Source of the DNA: Cyanobium usitatum str. Tous | Lineage (GTDB): Bacteria > Cyanobacteriota > Cyanobacteriia > PCC-6307 > Cyanobiaceae | Assembly: GCF_003011885.1 (NCBI RefSeq) | Contig: NZ_PXXO01000001.1 | Coordinates: 186,001 to 250,000 of the forward strand | DNA: 64,000 nucleotides | Direction of reading: 5' to 3' | Shown: positions 7,458-15,903 of the stretch, one piece after another | Position numbering within the stretch: the first letter of the stretch is position 1 | Layout of the letters: the number at the start of each line of letters is the position of its first letter | Made by a program: the position numbers and the translations under genes | Notes under the pieces: generated by a model | What the model was told of the DNA's origin: nothing | The model's database searches: none | Seen by the model: only the letters and a program-made list of their open reading frames with translations

Positions 7458-8714
7458 TTAGCTGGTTTCTATAAGTTGCCGCGGCGGCGTTGGCAGGCGA
7501 GTGCTCACTAAGGCAGCTAGGGCAACCATTATGGCCGAGCTCCACAGGCAAGCCTGAAGACCTCCCAGCATAAATAGGGTTCCAGAAAGCACGGTGCCGA
7601 GTAGGCGGCCTGCTGCGTTTGCCATGTAATAGAAGCCCACATTTAGGCTCACGGATTCAGTGTCGGTGTAAGCCAGCACCATGTAGCTGTGGATTGATGA
7701 ATTCATCGCAAACACCACGCCAAATACGGCTAATCCCCCCACTACTGCTACCCCAGGCTGGCCAACCTCCCGCCACAACGCAATTGCAATCAGAGCTGGT
7801 ATAGCGGTGAGGACCGCACTCCAAAACTGCACTGCTGCTACTCCTGGAGGTGCGCTCTGGCCCCAGGCCCTGCGCAGGGCCGGTGCCGACCCCTGCACGA
7901 TTCCGTAGCCGATCACCCACAGGCCCATGAAGCCGCCTACTTCCCAGGAGCGCCACCCCAGGGCGCTCTGCAGAAAAACGGGTAGGGCCACCACAAACCA
8001 AACGTCGCGAGCACCAAATAGGAAGAAGCGTGCCAGCGACAACACGTTGATGCCGCGGCTCTTGGAAAACAGCGCTGTGAAGCCCGGCTTCTGTTTCATC
8101 TTGCCGATTTCTGCTGGCAGCACCAGGGTCACCAGGAAAGCCAAAAACAATCCGGCCGCCATCGCTGCCACCGCGAGGTTGAAGCCGATTGTGGTGAGCA
8201 GCACTCCGCCAAGAAAGAAGCCCACACCCTTGAGGGCATTTTTGGAGCCGGTGAGAATCGCTACCCACTTAAAAAGCTGACCCTCTCCCTTGCTGTGGTC
8301 TTCCGGAGTTTCAGGCACCACGGTTTTAATGGCGCTCTTGGCACTCATTTTGTTGAGATCTTTGGCTATGCCGCTGATCGCCTGGGCCACCATCACATAG
8401 GCCACGCTCCACCATTTGGGCCAGTCTTCAGCCACTGGGATCAGCATCAGCAGTGCTGCCACCTGCATTAAGGTGCCGCTCCAGAGGGTTAGCCGCAGAC
8501 CAAAGCGAGCTCCCAGCCAGCCGCCATAGAGGTTGGTAATGATGCCAAAAAACTCATAAAAAAGAAACAGAAAGGCTATCTCAAGGGTGCTGTAGCCAAG
8601 CTCGTGGAAGTGGAACACCACGAGCATGCGCAGTGCGCCATCGGTGAGGGTGAAGGCCCAGTAATTGGCCGTCACGATCATGTATTGCTGCAGGGCTGAA
8701 AGGGCGCGGCTCAT
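7458..8714 (-). CDS. arsJ: Organoarsenical efflux MFS transporter ArsJ
   Basis: A 418-residue major-facilitator transporter with about 12 hydrophobic segments. The identification rests on the family resemblance (opening with a YMIVTANYWAFTLTDGALRM segment, which is characteristic of ArsJ) and on context: it follows a glyceraldehyde-3-phosphate dehydrogenase gene by 9 bases, the pairing known for ArsJ. In that pathway the dehydrogenase makes 1-arseno-3-phosphoglycerate from arsenate, and ArsJ exports it; the product then breaks down outside the cell. It shares a divergent promoter region with arsR-acr3. Confidence 0.88.
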   Translation of the reverse strand: MSRALSALQQYMIVTANYWAFTLTDGALRMLVVFHFHELGYSTLEIAFLFLFYEFFGIITNLYGGWLGARFGLRLTLWSGTLMQVAALLMLIPVAEDWPKWWSVAYVMVAQAISGIAKDLNKMSAKSAIKTVVPETPEDHSKGEGQLFKWVAILTGSKNALKGVGFFLGGVLLTTIGFNLAVAAMAAGLFLAFLVTLVLPAEIGKMKQKPGFTALFSKSRGINVLSLARFFLFGARDVWFVVALPVFLQSALGWRSWEVGGFMGLWVIGYGIVQGSAPALRRAWGQSAPPGVAAVQFWSAVLTAIPALIAIALWREVGQPGVAVVGGLAVFGVVFAMNSSIHSYMVLAYTDTESVSLNVGFYYMANAAGRLLGTVLSGTLFMLGGLQACLWSSAIMVALAALVSTRLPTPPRQLIETS

Positions 8715-8723
8715 GGCTCTGGC

Positions 8724-9749
8724 TCAGCGCTCGTCGATCAGGGCCACATGGCTCACCAGATCGGCCATGCGAGAGCTGTAGCCCCACTCGTTGTCATACC
8801 AGGCGTAGACCTTGAGCTGGGTGCCATTAACGACCATGGTCGAGGCGGCATCAACGATGGCGCTGCGATCATCATTTACATAATCAACTGAGACCAGCGG
8901 CCTGGTTTCGTAGCCAAGAATGCCTCGCAGTGTTCCGTTGGCAGCGACTTCAAAGGCGCTGTTTATCTCCTCCACTGTCACCTCGCGCTTTAGTTCAAAT
9001 ACCGCATCGGTGAGCGAGGCATTTAGCAGCGGTACCCGCACGGCATGGCCGTTTAGTTTTCCTTGCAGCTCTGGAAAGATCATTCCAATCGCCTTGGCTG
9101 ATCCCGTGGTGGTGGGGATCAGGCTCTGCATGCAGGAGCGGGCCCTGCGCAGGTCACTTTTAAAGCCATCCACCACTACCTGGGTGTTGGTGACGTCGTG
9201 AAGGGTGGTGATCGAGCCGTGCTTGATGCCAAAGCCCTCGTGAACCACCTTCACGACCGGTGCCAGGCAGTTGGTGGTGCAGGAGGCGGCCGTGAGCAGG
9301 CGGTGCTGCTCAGGGTCGTAGAGCTGGTGATTGATGCCGAATACAACGTTGAGGGCCTCGGCCCCGGCGATCTCACCCTTCACTGGGCAGGCCACCACCA
9401 CGCGCTTGAGGCCCACCTGGTCGAAGTAGGGCTGGAGTGTTTCCGGTGTTTTGAACTTGCCGCTGCACTCCAGCACCATCTCCACGCCAGCTTCCTTCCA
9501 GGGCACGGTGGTGGGATCGCTGTGGCGGGTGTAGCTCACCGCCTGGCTACCCACGAAGAAGCCGCGCGTATTGCCTTGCACCGCCTGTTGCCAGCGGCCA
9601 TGAACGGAGTCAAAGGCGAGCAGGTGGGCGGCGGTTTGAGCATCACCGCCGCAATCGTTGACGTGGACAAGCTCAATGCCGGGACGGCCCCACAGGGCCC
9701 TAAACACCAGGCGGCCGATGCGGCCAAAGCCGTTGATGCCGATTTTCAT
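8724..9749 (-). CDS. ArsJ-associated glyceraldehyde-3-phosphate dehydrogenase
   Basis: A 341-residue type I GAPDH from the ATG at 9749 ([17 protein letters not shown]); upstream in-frame codons would cross the ars operator region and are not used. The Rossmann NAD site is at the N terminus, with an Asp in HVNDCGGD favouring NAD. The catalytic cysteine is in SCTTNCL (about residue 154), and the substrate site continues into TGSAKAIG. Placement directly before arsJ and divergent from arsR suggests a dedicated arsenate-detoxification copy that forms arsenophosphoglycerate, rather than the Calvin-cycle or glycolytic enzymes expected elsewhere in the genome. Confidence 0.9.
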   Translation of the reverse strand: MKIGINGFGRIGRLVFRALWGRPGIELVHVNDCGGDAQTAAHLLAFDSVHGRWQQAVQGNTRGFFVGSQAVSYTRHSDPTTVPWKEAGVEMVLECSGKFKTPETLQPYFDQVGLKRVVVACPVKGEIAGAEALNVVFGINHQLYDPEQHRLLTAASCTTNCLAPVVKVVHEGFGIKHGSITTLHDVTNTQVVVDGFKSDLRRARSCMQSLIPTTTGSAKAIGMIFPELQGKLNGHAVRVPLLNASLTDAVFELKREVTVEEINSAFEVAANGTLRGILGYETRPLVSVDYVNDDRSAIVDAASTMVVNGTQLKVYAWYDNEWGYSSRMADLVSHVALIDER

Positions 9750-9791
9750 GGCGCAGAGCCGACAATGGCGGTATGGGTTGCTAGACCCTAA

Positions 9792-9825
9792 ATCAATATG
9801 AGTTGATTGATCAACTAAAGTTGGT
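9792..9825. promoter_or_regulatory. Tandem ArsR-type operators between gap-arsJ and arsR-acr3
   Basis: Two copies of the ArsR/SmtB-type pattern ATCAA-N6-TTG(A/G)T: 9792-9807 (ATCAA-TATGAG-TTGAT) and 9810-9825 (ATCAA-CTAAAG-TTGGT), with starts 18 bases apart. A third, overlapping perfect palindrome AGTTGAT-TG-ATCAACT covers 9801-9816. The array ends 2 bases before the arsR start codon and lies in the only gap between the two divergent transcription units, so one repressor could control both. Confidence 0.7.
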
Positions 9826-9827
9826 GT

Positions 9828-10154
9828 ATGAGTGTTATAGGTCACCCTGTGGCGCTTGATCCCACCAAGGCTCGGGCCCTGCTTAAGGCCATGGCAGATC
9901 CCCTCAGGCTCCAGGTGCTTGAAGCCTTGGGGGTTGGTGAGCGCTGTGTTTGTGAGCTCACCAGTGAGCTGGGCCTGGCCCAATCCAAGCTCTCTTTCCA
10001 TCTCAAGGTATTGCGAGAGGCTGGTTTGATTGAGGCCCGAGATGAGGGCCGCTGGGTGTACTACAGCCTGCGCACCGATGCGATTGAGCAGTTGCGCTGC
10101 TGGCTAGGGGATTTGGCTGCCAAATGCTCAACTCCTGCCCCCTCTTGCCGATGA
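9828..10154 (+). CDS. arsR: ArsR-family metalloregulatory repressor
   Basis: A 108-residue winged-helix repressor. The helix-turn-helix core runs through about residues 40-75 ([20 protein letters not shown]). The cysteine motif of arsenite-responsive ArsR is present as RCVCEL (about 39-44), and two more Cys near the C terminus (KCSTPAPSC) could add to As(III) binding. It is expected to sit on the operators just upstream and release DNA on arsenite binding. Its stop overlaps the acr3 start as ATGA. Confidence 0.9.
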   Translation: MSVIGHPVALDPTKARALLKAMADPLRLQVLEALGVGERCVCELTSELGLAQSKLSFHLKVLREAGLIEARDEGRWVYYSLRTDAIEQLRCWLGDLAAKCSTPAPSCR

Positions 10155-11218
10155 CCTCCCCTGCTCAAGAGCCTGTTTTGGCTCGACTTTCTTTGCTTGA
10201 TCGGCTTTTGCCGTTGTGGATCCTTTTGGCAATGGCGAGCGGTCTGTTGCTTGGTCGCCTATTGCCTGGTCTTCAGTCGCTGCTTGGCACCGTGCAGGTA
10301 GGCCACACCTCCCTACCGATTGCGCTGGGTCTATTGATGATGCTGTATCCGGTGCTGGCCAAGGTTCGCTATGGGGAACTCGCGCGGGTGGCCAGCGACC
10401 GCAAGCTGCTGGGACTGGCGCTTGGCTTGGTTTGGGGTTTGGGACCCTTGCTGATGTTCTGCCTGGCTTGGTTGTTTTTACCTGATCAGCCCGAATTTCG
10501 CACCGGTTTGATCCTGATCGGCATTGCCCCATGCATTGCGATGGTGTTGATCTGGATTGATCTGGCTGGGGGCGATCGGGAAGCGGCTGCTTTGCTTGTG
10601 GCCATTAATTCCGTTATTCAGGTGCTCGCTTACGCCCTGCTTGGCAGCTTTTATCTTCAGATCCTGCCTAACTGGCTTGGTCTTAATAGTGAGACGGTGA
10701 ATTTTTCGCTTTGGGAGATCGCCAAGGCGGTGATGATCTTTTTGGGAGTTCCTTTGCTTGCTGGCTTTCTCACCCGACGCATTGGCGTGCGAACTAAGGG
10801 TGTGCGCTGGTATGAAAAAACCTTTTTGCCACGGCTCGCTCCCTGGGCCCTTTATGGCCTGCTGTTCACGATTGTGGTGATGTTCGCCTTGCAGGGTCAG
10901 GCCATTACATCTGATCCGCTTCAGGTGTTGTGGATAGCCATTCCACTGTTCATTTATTTCGTTCTGATGTGGAGCCTGGCCTTTGTAATCGGCCGCTGTA
11001 GTGGCCTCGACTATCGCCGCACCTCGTCGCTCGCCTTCACTGCTGCTGGCAACAACTTTGAGCTGGCAATTGCCGTCAGTATCAGCGTTTGGGGTGTCAC
11101 CTCCCAGCAGGCTCTGGCCGGGGTCGTTGGCCCCCTGATCGAGGTACCTGTTTTGGTGGGCCTGGTTTACGTCTCGCAGGCTTTGAGGCGCTGGTTTCCT
11201 GTGGTTTATGAGAATTGA
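10151..11218 (+). CDS. acr3: Arsenite efflux permease, ACR3 family
   Basis: A 355-residue inner-membrane permease with about 10 hydrophobic helices. Family features include the early helix with LLPLWILLAMASGLLLGRL, the GIAPCIAMVLIW segment holding the conserved membrane Cys (about residue 130), and the late motif FTAAGNNFELAIAVSISVWG (about residues 296-315). It expels As(III), driven by the proton motive force. The ATG at 10151 overlaps the arsR stop; an in-frame ATG at 10124 would lie inside arsR. No arsenate reductase gene is next to it, so reduction must come from elsewhere. Confidence 0.93.
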   Translation: MTSPAQEPVLARLSLLDRLLPLWILLAMASGLLLGRLLPGLQSLLGTVQVGHTSLPIALGLLMMLYPVLAKVRYGELARVASDRKLLGLALGLVWGLGPLLMFCLAWLFLPDQPEFRTGLILIGIAPCIAMVLIWIDLAGGDREAAALLVAINSVIQVLAYALLGSFYLQILPNWLGLNSETVNFSLWEIAKAVMIFLGVPLLAGFLTRRIGVRTKGVRWYEKTFLPRLAPWALYGLLFTIVVMFALQGQAITSDPLQVLWIAIPLFIYFVLMWSLAFVIGRCSGLDYRRTSSLAFTAAGNNFELAIAVSISVWGVTSQQALAGVVGPLIEVPVLVGLVYVSQALRRWFPVVYEN

Positions 11219-11371
11219 GCGCTGTCCCCTTGTCAGGGTCTTCACCGCACTGCTTCGACTTTTGTGGCAACTACAAGCAATGGTCCAGACAGGGGGAACG
11301 GTCCCGGCGGGGGAACCCTCACGGCGGGGCGGCTGGCGCGCCAGACTGTTAAGTAACGAACCATCACAGTG

Positions 11372-11611
11372 ATGCCCAAGCCTCTTTGGCTGGTGCGTCC
11401 CCGCCCAGACGGGGGCTGCGATTACGTGAGTTTCCTGCCCGCCCAGGGACCTATTGGTGCGACCACGGTTGAGATGCGGGAAGGTAGCCACTTGCCACCC
11501 CAGCTTCCCCTGCTCAAACACCGCAAGCGACTCGGGGCTGAGGAAGCAGAGAGCTTCCGCCTCCGACTGCAACTCGAGTCTGGATTTCTCTCCTGTGAGC
11601 CCCTGTTTTAG
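11372..11611 (+). CDS. Small cyanobacterial protein, DUF1651-like
   Basis: A 79-residue soluble protein from the ATG at 11372. The C-terminal half has the pattern PPQLPLLKHRKRLGAEEA followed by a short helix and a final aromatic. That fits the DUF1651 family, common and multi-copy in Prochlorococcus and Synechococcus, whose function is unknown. It stands alone between acr3 and the CPP1-like gene. Confidence 0.6.
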   Translation: MPKPLWLVRPRPDGGCDYVSFLPAQGPIGATTVEMREGSHLPPQLPLLKHRKRLGAEEAESFRLRLQLESGFLSCEPLF

Positions 11612-11678
11612 TCACGCCTCGATACCCTGATTCCAGGGAACGATTTGTGATCCCCTCTGTGCCGTTCCGCGGCTTGTC

Positions 11679-12356
11679 ATGACCCAACGCTCCGACCAGC
11701 CATCACCTGCAGCCGACCCCTCTGGCCCTTACGAGCTGCTGGGCGTGCCTGCTGATGCTGGCTTCGACGAGGTGCAGGCGGCCAAATTGGCCCGGCTCGA
11801 CGAGGTGGGTGACGACACCATGGCGCGCTCGCGGATTGAGGCTGCCTACGACGCTGTCTTGATGGAGCGACTCAAAGAGCGTCAGCAGGGTCGCGTCAGT
11901 AGTGCTGCTAAGTCCGCCTCCCAGCGGGAGCAACTGGCGCCGCCGCCGCCCAAGCTGGCAGTGCCGGCCCTGCCTCAGCTGCAGTTGCCCAGGGTTTCCG
12001 CTCCCCAGCTCAGGCTTCCTGGCTTGGCTCTAGCCACTGGTCGGGAGCTCTGGTTTCCCTTGGCTACATCTGGGGCTTTACTGCTCCTACTGCTGCTTGC
12101 TCCAGGCTTCCCCCCGGATCTGGTGCTTGCCTTTGCTACCGCAATGGCAGTTATCAACCTGCAGTGGCGTAACCGCCGCTTCTTGGCTGCGGTGGGCTGG
12201 GGCTTCGCCCTTCTCTGCGCCGGATTGCTGGTGGGCGCGATTTTGGCCGGTGCTCTCTCCAGCACCTTGCCGCTGGGGTTGCCATTGAGCCTTACCCAGG
12301 TGCAAAGCCTGCCGGCTCTGCTGCTGTTGTTGCTTGGCGCCCTGCTTATTGGTTGA
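11679..12356 (+). CDS. CPP1-like J-domain-like membrane protein
   Basis: A 225-residue protein. Residues about 17-65 form a degenerate J-like domain (PYELLGVPADAGFDEVQAAKLARL) without the HPD tripeptide, followed by a Pro/Leu-rich linker. Three or four hydrophobic helices fill the C-terminal half (from about 127). This is the layout of the cyanobacterial and plastid CPP1 family; plant CPP1 acts as a holdase for protochlorophyllide oxidoreductase. The role here is inferred from the family only. It converges with the Hsp33 gene. Confidence 0.75.
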   Translation: MTQRSDQPSPAADPSGPYELLGVPADAGFDEVQAAKLARLDEVGDDTMARSRIEAAYDAVLMERLKERQQGRVSSAAKSASQREQLAPPPPKLAVPALPQLQLPRVSAPQLRLPGLALATGRELWFPLATSGALLLLLLLAPGFPPDLVLAFATAMAVINLQWRNRRFLAAVGWGFALLCAGLLVGAILAGALSSTLPLGLPLSLTQVQSLPALLLLLLGALLIG

Positions 12357-12359
12357 TTT

Positions 12360-12375
12360 GGTTAATCACTTAACC
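12360..12375. repeat. Small inverted repeat between convergent genes
   Basis: GGTTAA-TCAC-TTAACC lies right after the CPP1-like stop codon and before the convergent Hsp33 gene. A possible second hairpin (CCAGC … GCTGG) follows. Neither has a T run, so a terminator role is only a guess. Confidence 0.3.
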
Positions 12376-12416
12376 AGCTAATATATTAAATGCTGGAACA
12401 GGCCAGGGCTTGTTAT

Positions 12417-13334
12417 CTATAGAGAAGAGCCAAACTCTGCGATTAGCTCGCTAAGCTCTGCTGCCCCAACCGTGTAGATCTCATTACAGAAGTGGCAGGT
12501 AAGTTCGGCATGGCCGTCTTCCACTAAAATTGAATTCAGCTCAGCGTGGCCAAGCAGTTTCAGGGCGCTGACGCTGCGCTCCCGGCTGCAGGGGCAGTGG
12601 AACCGCACCGGCGTACAGCCCTCAGCATCTTCCAGGGGCTGGGGATCGAGGTCTGGGAAGATATCTTCGAGCAGGTTGTGTAGCTGGCCTTCGCACTCGG
12701 CCAGTCGTTGGCTGAAGTGTTTCACCTCGCGGCAGCGCTCCTCGAGAAGGGCCACTAGGGCTGGTTCGCGGGCGGCCTTTGGCATCACCTGCACAAGCAC
12801 GCCGCCACTGCAAACCACACCACTGTTGTCGAGCTGCTCGCCCACGAATACCGCTGAAGGGGTCTGCTCGGAGTGCAGCAGATAGGAGGCCAGGTCTTCG
12901 CCGATGCCGCCGCTCACCAGCTCCACCGTTGAGCTGAAGGGCTCGCCTTCACCCAGATCTCGCACCACGTGCAGATAGCCGGTGCCGCAGGCGGTTTTGA
13001 AGTCAAAGTGGGCCAGGCCTTCTGGATCTTTCAGCAGCTCCAGCTCCAAGCCCGGATAGCCCACATGGCCGCGCACCGTGCCGTTGCGGCCCGCATCCAC
13101 CATCAGGCCCTTCAGGGGGCCATCGGAGGCAATGCGCAGGTTGACGCGGCCATGGGCCACCTTCATCGAGCTGGCCAGCAGCAGCCCAGCCGTCATGGCC
13201 CGGCCCAGCAGGGCACTGGCGAGAAAAGAGAGCTGGTGGCGCTCCCTGGCGGTGCGGCTGGCCTGGGTGGTGCTGACCGCCACCATGCGGATGCCGCCGC
13301 CGGCGGCCGTGGCCCGGAGAAGTTGGTCGCTCAA
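12417..13334 (-). CDS. hslO: Redox-regulated chaperone Hsp33
   Basis: A 305-residue cytoplasmic chaperone activated by oxidation. The C-terminal zinc switch is complete: CPC at about residues 247-249 and CHFC at about 280-283. The N-terminal substrate-binding domain carries the family segment [17 protein letters not shown]. The start (ATG, 13334) overlaps the stop of the upstream ABC ATPase by 4 bases, so the two are probably co-transcribed. Confidence 0.92.
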   Translation of the reverse strand: MSDQLLRATAAGGGIRMVAVSTTQASRTARERHQLSFLASALLGRAMTAGLLLASSMKVAHGRVNLRIASDGPLKGLMVDAGRNGTVRGHVGYPGLELELLKDPEGLAHFDFKTACGTGYLHVVRDLGEGEPFSSTVELVSGGIGEDLASYLLHSEQTPSAVFVGEQLDNSGVVCSGGVLVQVMPKAAREPALVALLEERCREVKHFSQRLAECEGQLHNLLEDIFPDLDPQPLEDAEGCTPVRFHCPCSRERSVSALKLLGHAELNSILVEDGHAELTCHFCNEIYTVGAAELSELIAEFGSSL

Positions 13335-14011
13335 GGCTGGTTTCCCTGGGGTGTGGCAATCGTTGGGGCCATCGTAGGCAGCGCGCTGAGGGGTTCCAGC
13401 TGGCCCCGCGCCAGCCGCCAGCCGCCATCGATCACGCCGCCAAATAGCTCCGGCTCGTGGGTGACCACCAGCACGGCCCGCTCTTGGGAAAGGACCGCTA
13501 ACAGCTCCAGGATTTCGCCACGAACGGCCCAGTCGAGGCCTGCGGTGGGTTCATCCAGCAGCAGCACCCGGGGGTTGCGCAGCAGCTGCACTGCCAGGGC
13601 CAGGCGCCTTTGCTGGCCGCCGCTGAGCTGCTCCGGCGCCTGCTGCAATGACAACCCCTCCATACCCACCAGCTGCAGGGCTGCCTGGGCCTCTTCTGCT
13701 GTGAGCCGGCGGTGACCGAGCTTCAGCTCCTGTCCCACGCTGAGGCCGAGGAAATGGCGCTCCGGAAACTGAAACACCAGGCCGCATAGCCAGCGAAGCT
13801 GGCGACCATTGAGCCGCTCGCCTTCCCACAGCACCTGGCCGCTAGAGGGCTCGGCCAAGCCGCTGATCACCTCCAGCAGGGTGGTTTTGCCACTGCCACT
13901 GCGGCCGGCCACCAGGGAAGCGCGGCCCACGGCCAGGCTGAGGCTGACGCCGCAGAGCACCGGTGCCACCGCCGTGGCCGGTTGGTAGCTGACGTTGCGG
14001 AGCTCAAGCAT
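13331..14011 (-). CDS. ABC transporter ATP-binding protein
   Basis: A 226-residue stand-alone ATPase from the ATG at 14011 ([11 protein letters not shown]). The Walker [10 protein letters not shown] is at about 36-44, the signature LSGGQQRR at about 129-136, Walker B VLLLDEP at about 149-155 and the H-loop in VVTHEPE. No permease or binding protein is adjacent, so the substrate is unknown; the sequence resembles CbiO/EcfA-type ATPases. It overlaps hslO and is divergent from the DUF3531 gene. Confidence 0.88.
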   Translation of the reverse strand: MLELRNVSYQPATAVAPVLCGVSLSLAVGRASLVAGRSGSGKTTLLEVISGLAEPSSGQVLWEGERLNGRQLRWLCGLVFQFPERHFLGLSVGQELKLGHRRLTAEEAQAALQLVGMEGLSLQQAPEQLSGGQQRRLALAVQLLRNPRVLLLDEPTAGLDWAVRGEILELLAVLSQERAVLVVTHEPELFGGVIDGGWRLARGQLEPLSALPTMAPTIATPQGNQP

Positions 14012-14072
14012 CCCCCCAGCATGCCGGCGGGCGTGTTTGATTGAGCCAGTTCTCTGTTGCAGCCAATCCGCC

Positions 14073-14621
14073 ATGGAGGTGCGTTTCCGCGAATTCAATC
14101 CCTTCAACTGCTGGATCTGGATGCGTTTCCCCCACCCGTTGGGTTCGGGTGAGCGCGGCTACTTGGAAACCGCCTTCGATAGTTGGTTTTACCTGGGCAA
14201 GTTGGGGGGCTTCAACGCCGAAAACCTCCAGGCCCACGAGGAGGGCGCGGAGCTGGGCTGGATGGCCTACAGCCACGAAGCTGCTGCCGGCGCCCTGCCA
14301 GCCCTGATGCACAACATGGGCCCTATGGAATACCAGGAGGAGTGGGCGCGCTGCTGGGTGGATCTCGGCACCAGTGATGCCTTCGCCCTCGACGTGTTGA
14401 TCAATGCCCTGGGCCAGCTCAACAACGACGTGCTCGAAATTGAGGAGTTGCTGATTGGTGGCCTCAACGACGACTGGCCGATCGAGGAACAACCCGATGC
14501 CCTGTTCCCTGGCCTCGATGAGCTTGAGGATGAAGACAACGACGAAGACGACAACGATGAAGACGACGAAGACGATGGTGAAGCTGGCGAAGATTACGCA
14601 GACCCCCAGTCCCGCGACTAG
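14073..14621 (+). CDS. DUF3531 family protein with acidic tail
   Basis: A 182-residue protein from the ATG at 14073 (MEVRFREFNPFNCWIW). The N-terminal two-thirds matches the cyanobacterial and plastid DUF3531 family, with a conserved aromatic-rich core including WIWMRF and FDSWFYLGKLGGFN. The last 40 residues are almost entirely Asp/Glu/Asn, a long acidic run that may be disordered. The rsmE gene follows after 8 bases. The function is unknown. Confidence 0.8.
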   Translation: MEVRFREFNPFNCWIWMRFPHPLGSGERGYLETAFDSWFYLGKLGGFNAENLQAHEEGAELGWMAYSHEAAAGALPALMHNMGPMEYQEEWARCWVDLGTSDAFALDVLINALGQLNNDVLEIEELLIGGLNDDWPIEEQPDALFPGLDELEDEDNDEDDNDEDDEDDGEAGEDYADPQSRD

Positions 14622-14629
14622 GAAGCAGG

Positions 14630-15412
14630 GTGACTCGCGATCTTCGCCGTCTGCTAATTACCCCCGGTCGCTTGCCCGCCGGCCCCTCTGCTGGCGCTGA
14701 GCTGGAGCTGGATCGTCAGGAGCTCCACTACCTCACCCGGGTGCTGCGCTTGCGCCCCGGTGATCGCTTTGCGGTGGTGGATGGGGCAGGCAGTCTCTGG
14801 ACTGCCCTGTTGGGTCCTGCCGATCAGGCTCTGCTGGAGCAGCCCCCCAGCTCCCCCCTGGCGTTTGATCCTTCACCGGCGCCGCCACTGCAGCTGGCGG
14901 TGGCCCTGCCAAAGCGCGATGCCGACGTGTTGTTGCGCATGGCCTGTGAACTTGGTGTGGATCGGTTCACCCCTCTAAAGGCCCAGCGCAGTGTTGCTGC
15001 CGACTCCCTGAAGCCGGAGCGAGCAGAGGCGATCCTGCGGGAGGCGGTGGAGCAGTGTGAGCGCCTGTGGCAACCCCAGCTGGAATCGCTGCGGCCAGCC
15101 GCCGAGCTGCTGGGGGCCCGGCCGCCCGGTGGTTCAGGCCGGGGGCTGCTTTGCACCGCCAGACAGCCGGGCCTGGCCCTGTTAGCCCAGGCGCTGGAGT
15201 GCTTAGGAGACCCGCCTGGGGCCAGCGAGCCGCTCACTGTGGCGATTGGCCCGGAAGGGGGCTGGACTCCAGGGGAGGAAGCCTTGGCGCTGGCCCACGG
15301 CTGGCAAGCCGTGAGCTTGGGCAGCACGATCTTGCGTTGCAGCACCGCTGCCGTGTCGGCAGCAGGGCTGCTCAGCCACTGGCGTGCCCAGCAGATTGGC
15401 GCGCCCAGCTGA
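14630..15412 (+). CDS. rsmE: 16S rRNA m3U1498 methyltransferase RsmE
   Basis: A 260-residue SPOUT-fold methyltransferase that modifies U1498 of 16S rRNA. The N-terminal PUA-like part contains HYLTRVLRLRPGDRF (about 31-45). The C-terminal SAM knot carries AIGPEGGWTPGEEAL (about 203-217) and SLGSTILRCSTAAVSA (about 229-244). The start is a GTG 8 bases after the DUF3531 stop. Confidence 0.92.
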   Translation: MTRDLRRLLITPGRLPAGPSAGAELELDRQELHYLTRVLRLRPGDRFAVVDGAGSLWTALLGPADQALLEQPPSSPLAFDPSPAPPLQLAVALPKRDADVLLRMACELGVDRFTPLKAQRSVAADSLKPERAEAILREAVEQCERLWQPQLESLRPAAELLGARPPGGSGRGLLCTARQPGLALLAQALECLGDPPGASEPLTVAIGPEGGWTPGEEALALAHGWQAVSLGSTILRCSTAAVSAAGLLSHWRAQQIGAPS

Positions 15413-15413
15413 G

Positions 15414-15803
15414 TTAGTTGCGGAACATGCCAGAGGCCATCGCCTTATAAACAGCCAGGTTTGCGCCGGCTAGGCGGCGGCGGCTGGGCAGGGCATTGGC
15501 GGGGTTGAGGCAGTCGGGGGCGAAGGTGACGTTGCTGGGTGGGGGCAGGGCCTCCTGGGCGGCCCGCAATTCGGCAGCGATCGCTTCAGCAGTGGTGAGT
15601 GCCGTGCCTGCTGGAGCTGGGCTCGCTGGCGTTGCTTCAGCAGCAGCTGGAGTGGACGAGCCAATTCCTATTTGGAAAGTTGCCGCTTGGCTGGCTTCCG
15701 GTTCGCTGGGATCGGGCTTGGCCTCGGCGATCGCCACCTGCGCTGGTGTGGCCCCTTCGCTGCCCAGATCTAAGAAGAAGGAGGCCTTGCGGTTGAACAC
15801 CAT
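15414..15803 (-). CDS. Conserved picocyanobacterial protein, unknown function
   Basis: A 129-residue protein from the ATG at 15803 (MVFNRKASFFLDLGSEG). The short N-terminal motif with KASFFLDLG precedes an Ala/Pro-rich, probably disordered middle (about 20-80), and a compact C terminus reads NVTFAPDCLNPANALPSRRRL … NLAVYKAMASGMF. No signal peptide is seen. The stop is one base from the rsmE stop, so the two converge. The start was placed here because upstream in-frame sequence is shadow-like and overlaps the promoter region of the divergent DUF92 gene. Confidence 0.65.
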   Translation of the reverse strand: MVFNRKASFFLDLGSEGATPAQVAIAEAKPDPSEPEASQAATFQIGIGSSTPAAAEATPASPAPAGTALTTAEAIAAELRAAQEALPPPSNVTFAPDCLNPANALPSRRRLAGANLAVYKAMASGMFRN

Positions 15804-15903
15804 CACGGCAGCAGCGTCGTAATGGGGATTATCCGTTGCTGCGCTGCCCTCTGACGCTGCTGCCACGCTGTGCAACACACTTTGTTGGCGCCGCTGCTGC
15901 CCT

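Noticed and set aside
9198-9791. 197-codon plus-strand frame opposite the dehydrogenase gene
   Set aside because: It is antisense to a gene with a complete GAPDH active site and crosses the ars operator region.
11219-11371. Possible RNA element or terminator after acr3
   Set aside because: The best hairpin has a 4-base stem; nothing else is recognisable in this 153-base gap.
10478-11572. A 364-codon minus-strand frame opposite acr3
   Set aside because: The acr3 reading is clear and membrane-like; the antisense frame gives a polar Gln/His/Arg-rich translation typical of the reverse of a hydrophobic protein.
12969-13715. 248-codon plus-strand frame across hslO and the ABC ATPase
   Set aside because: It spans two genes on the other strand that both have full motifs and overlap by only 4 bases, so it is a shadow.
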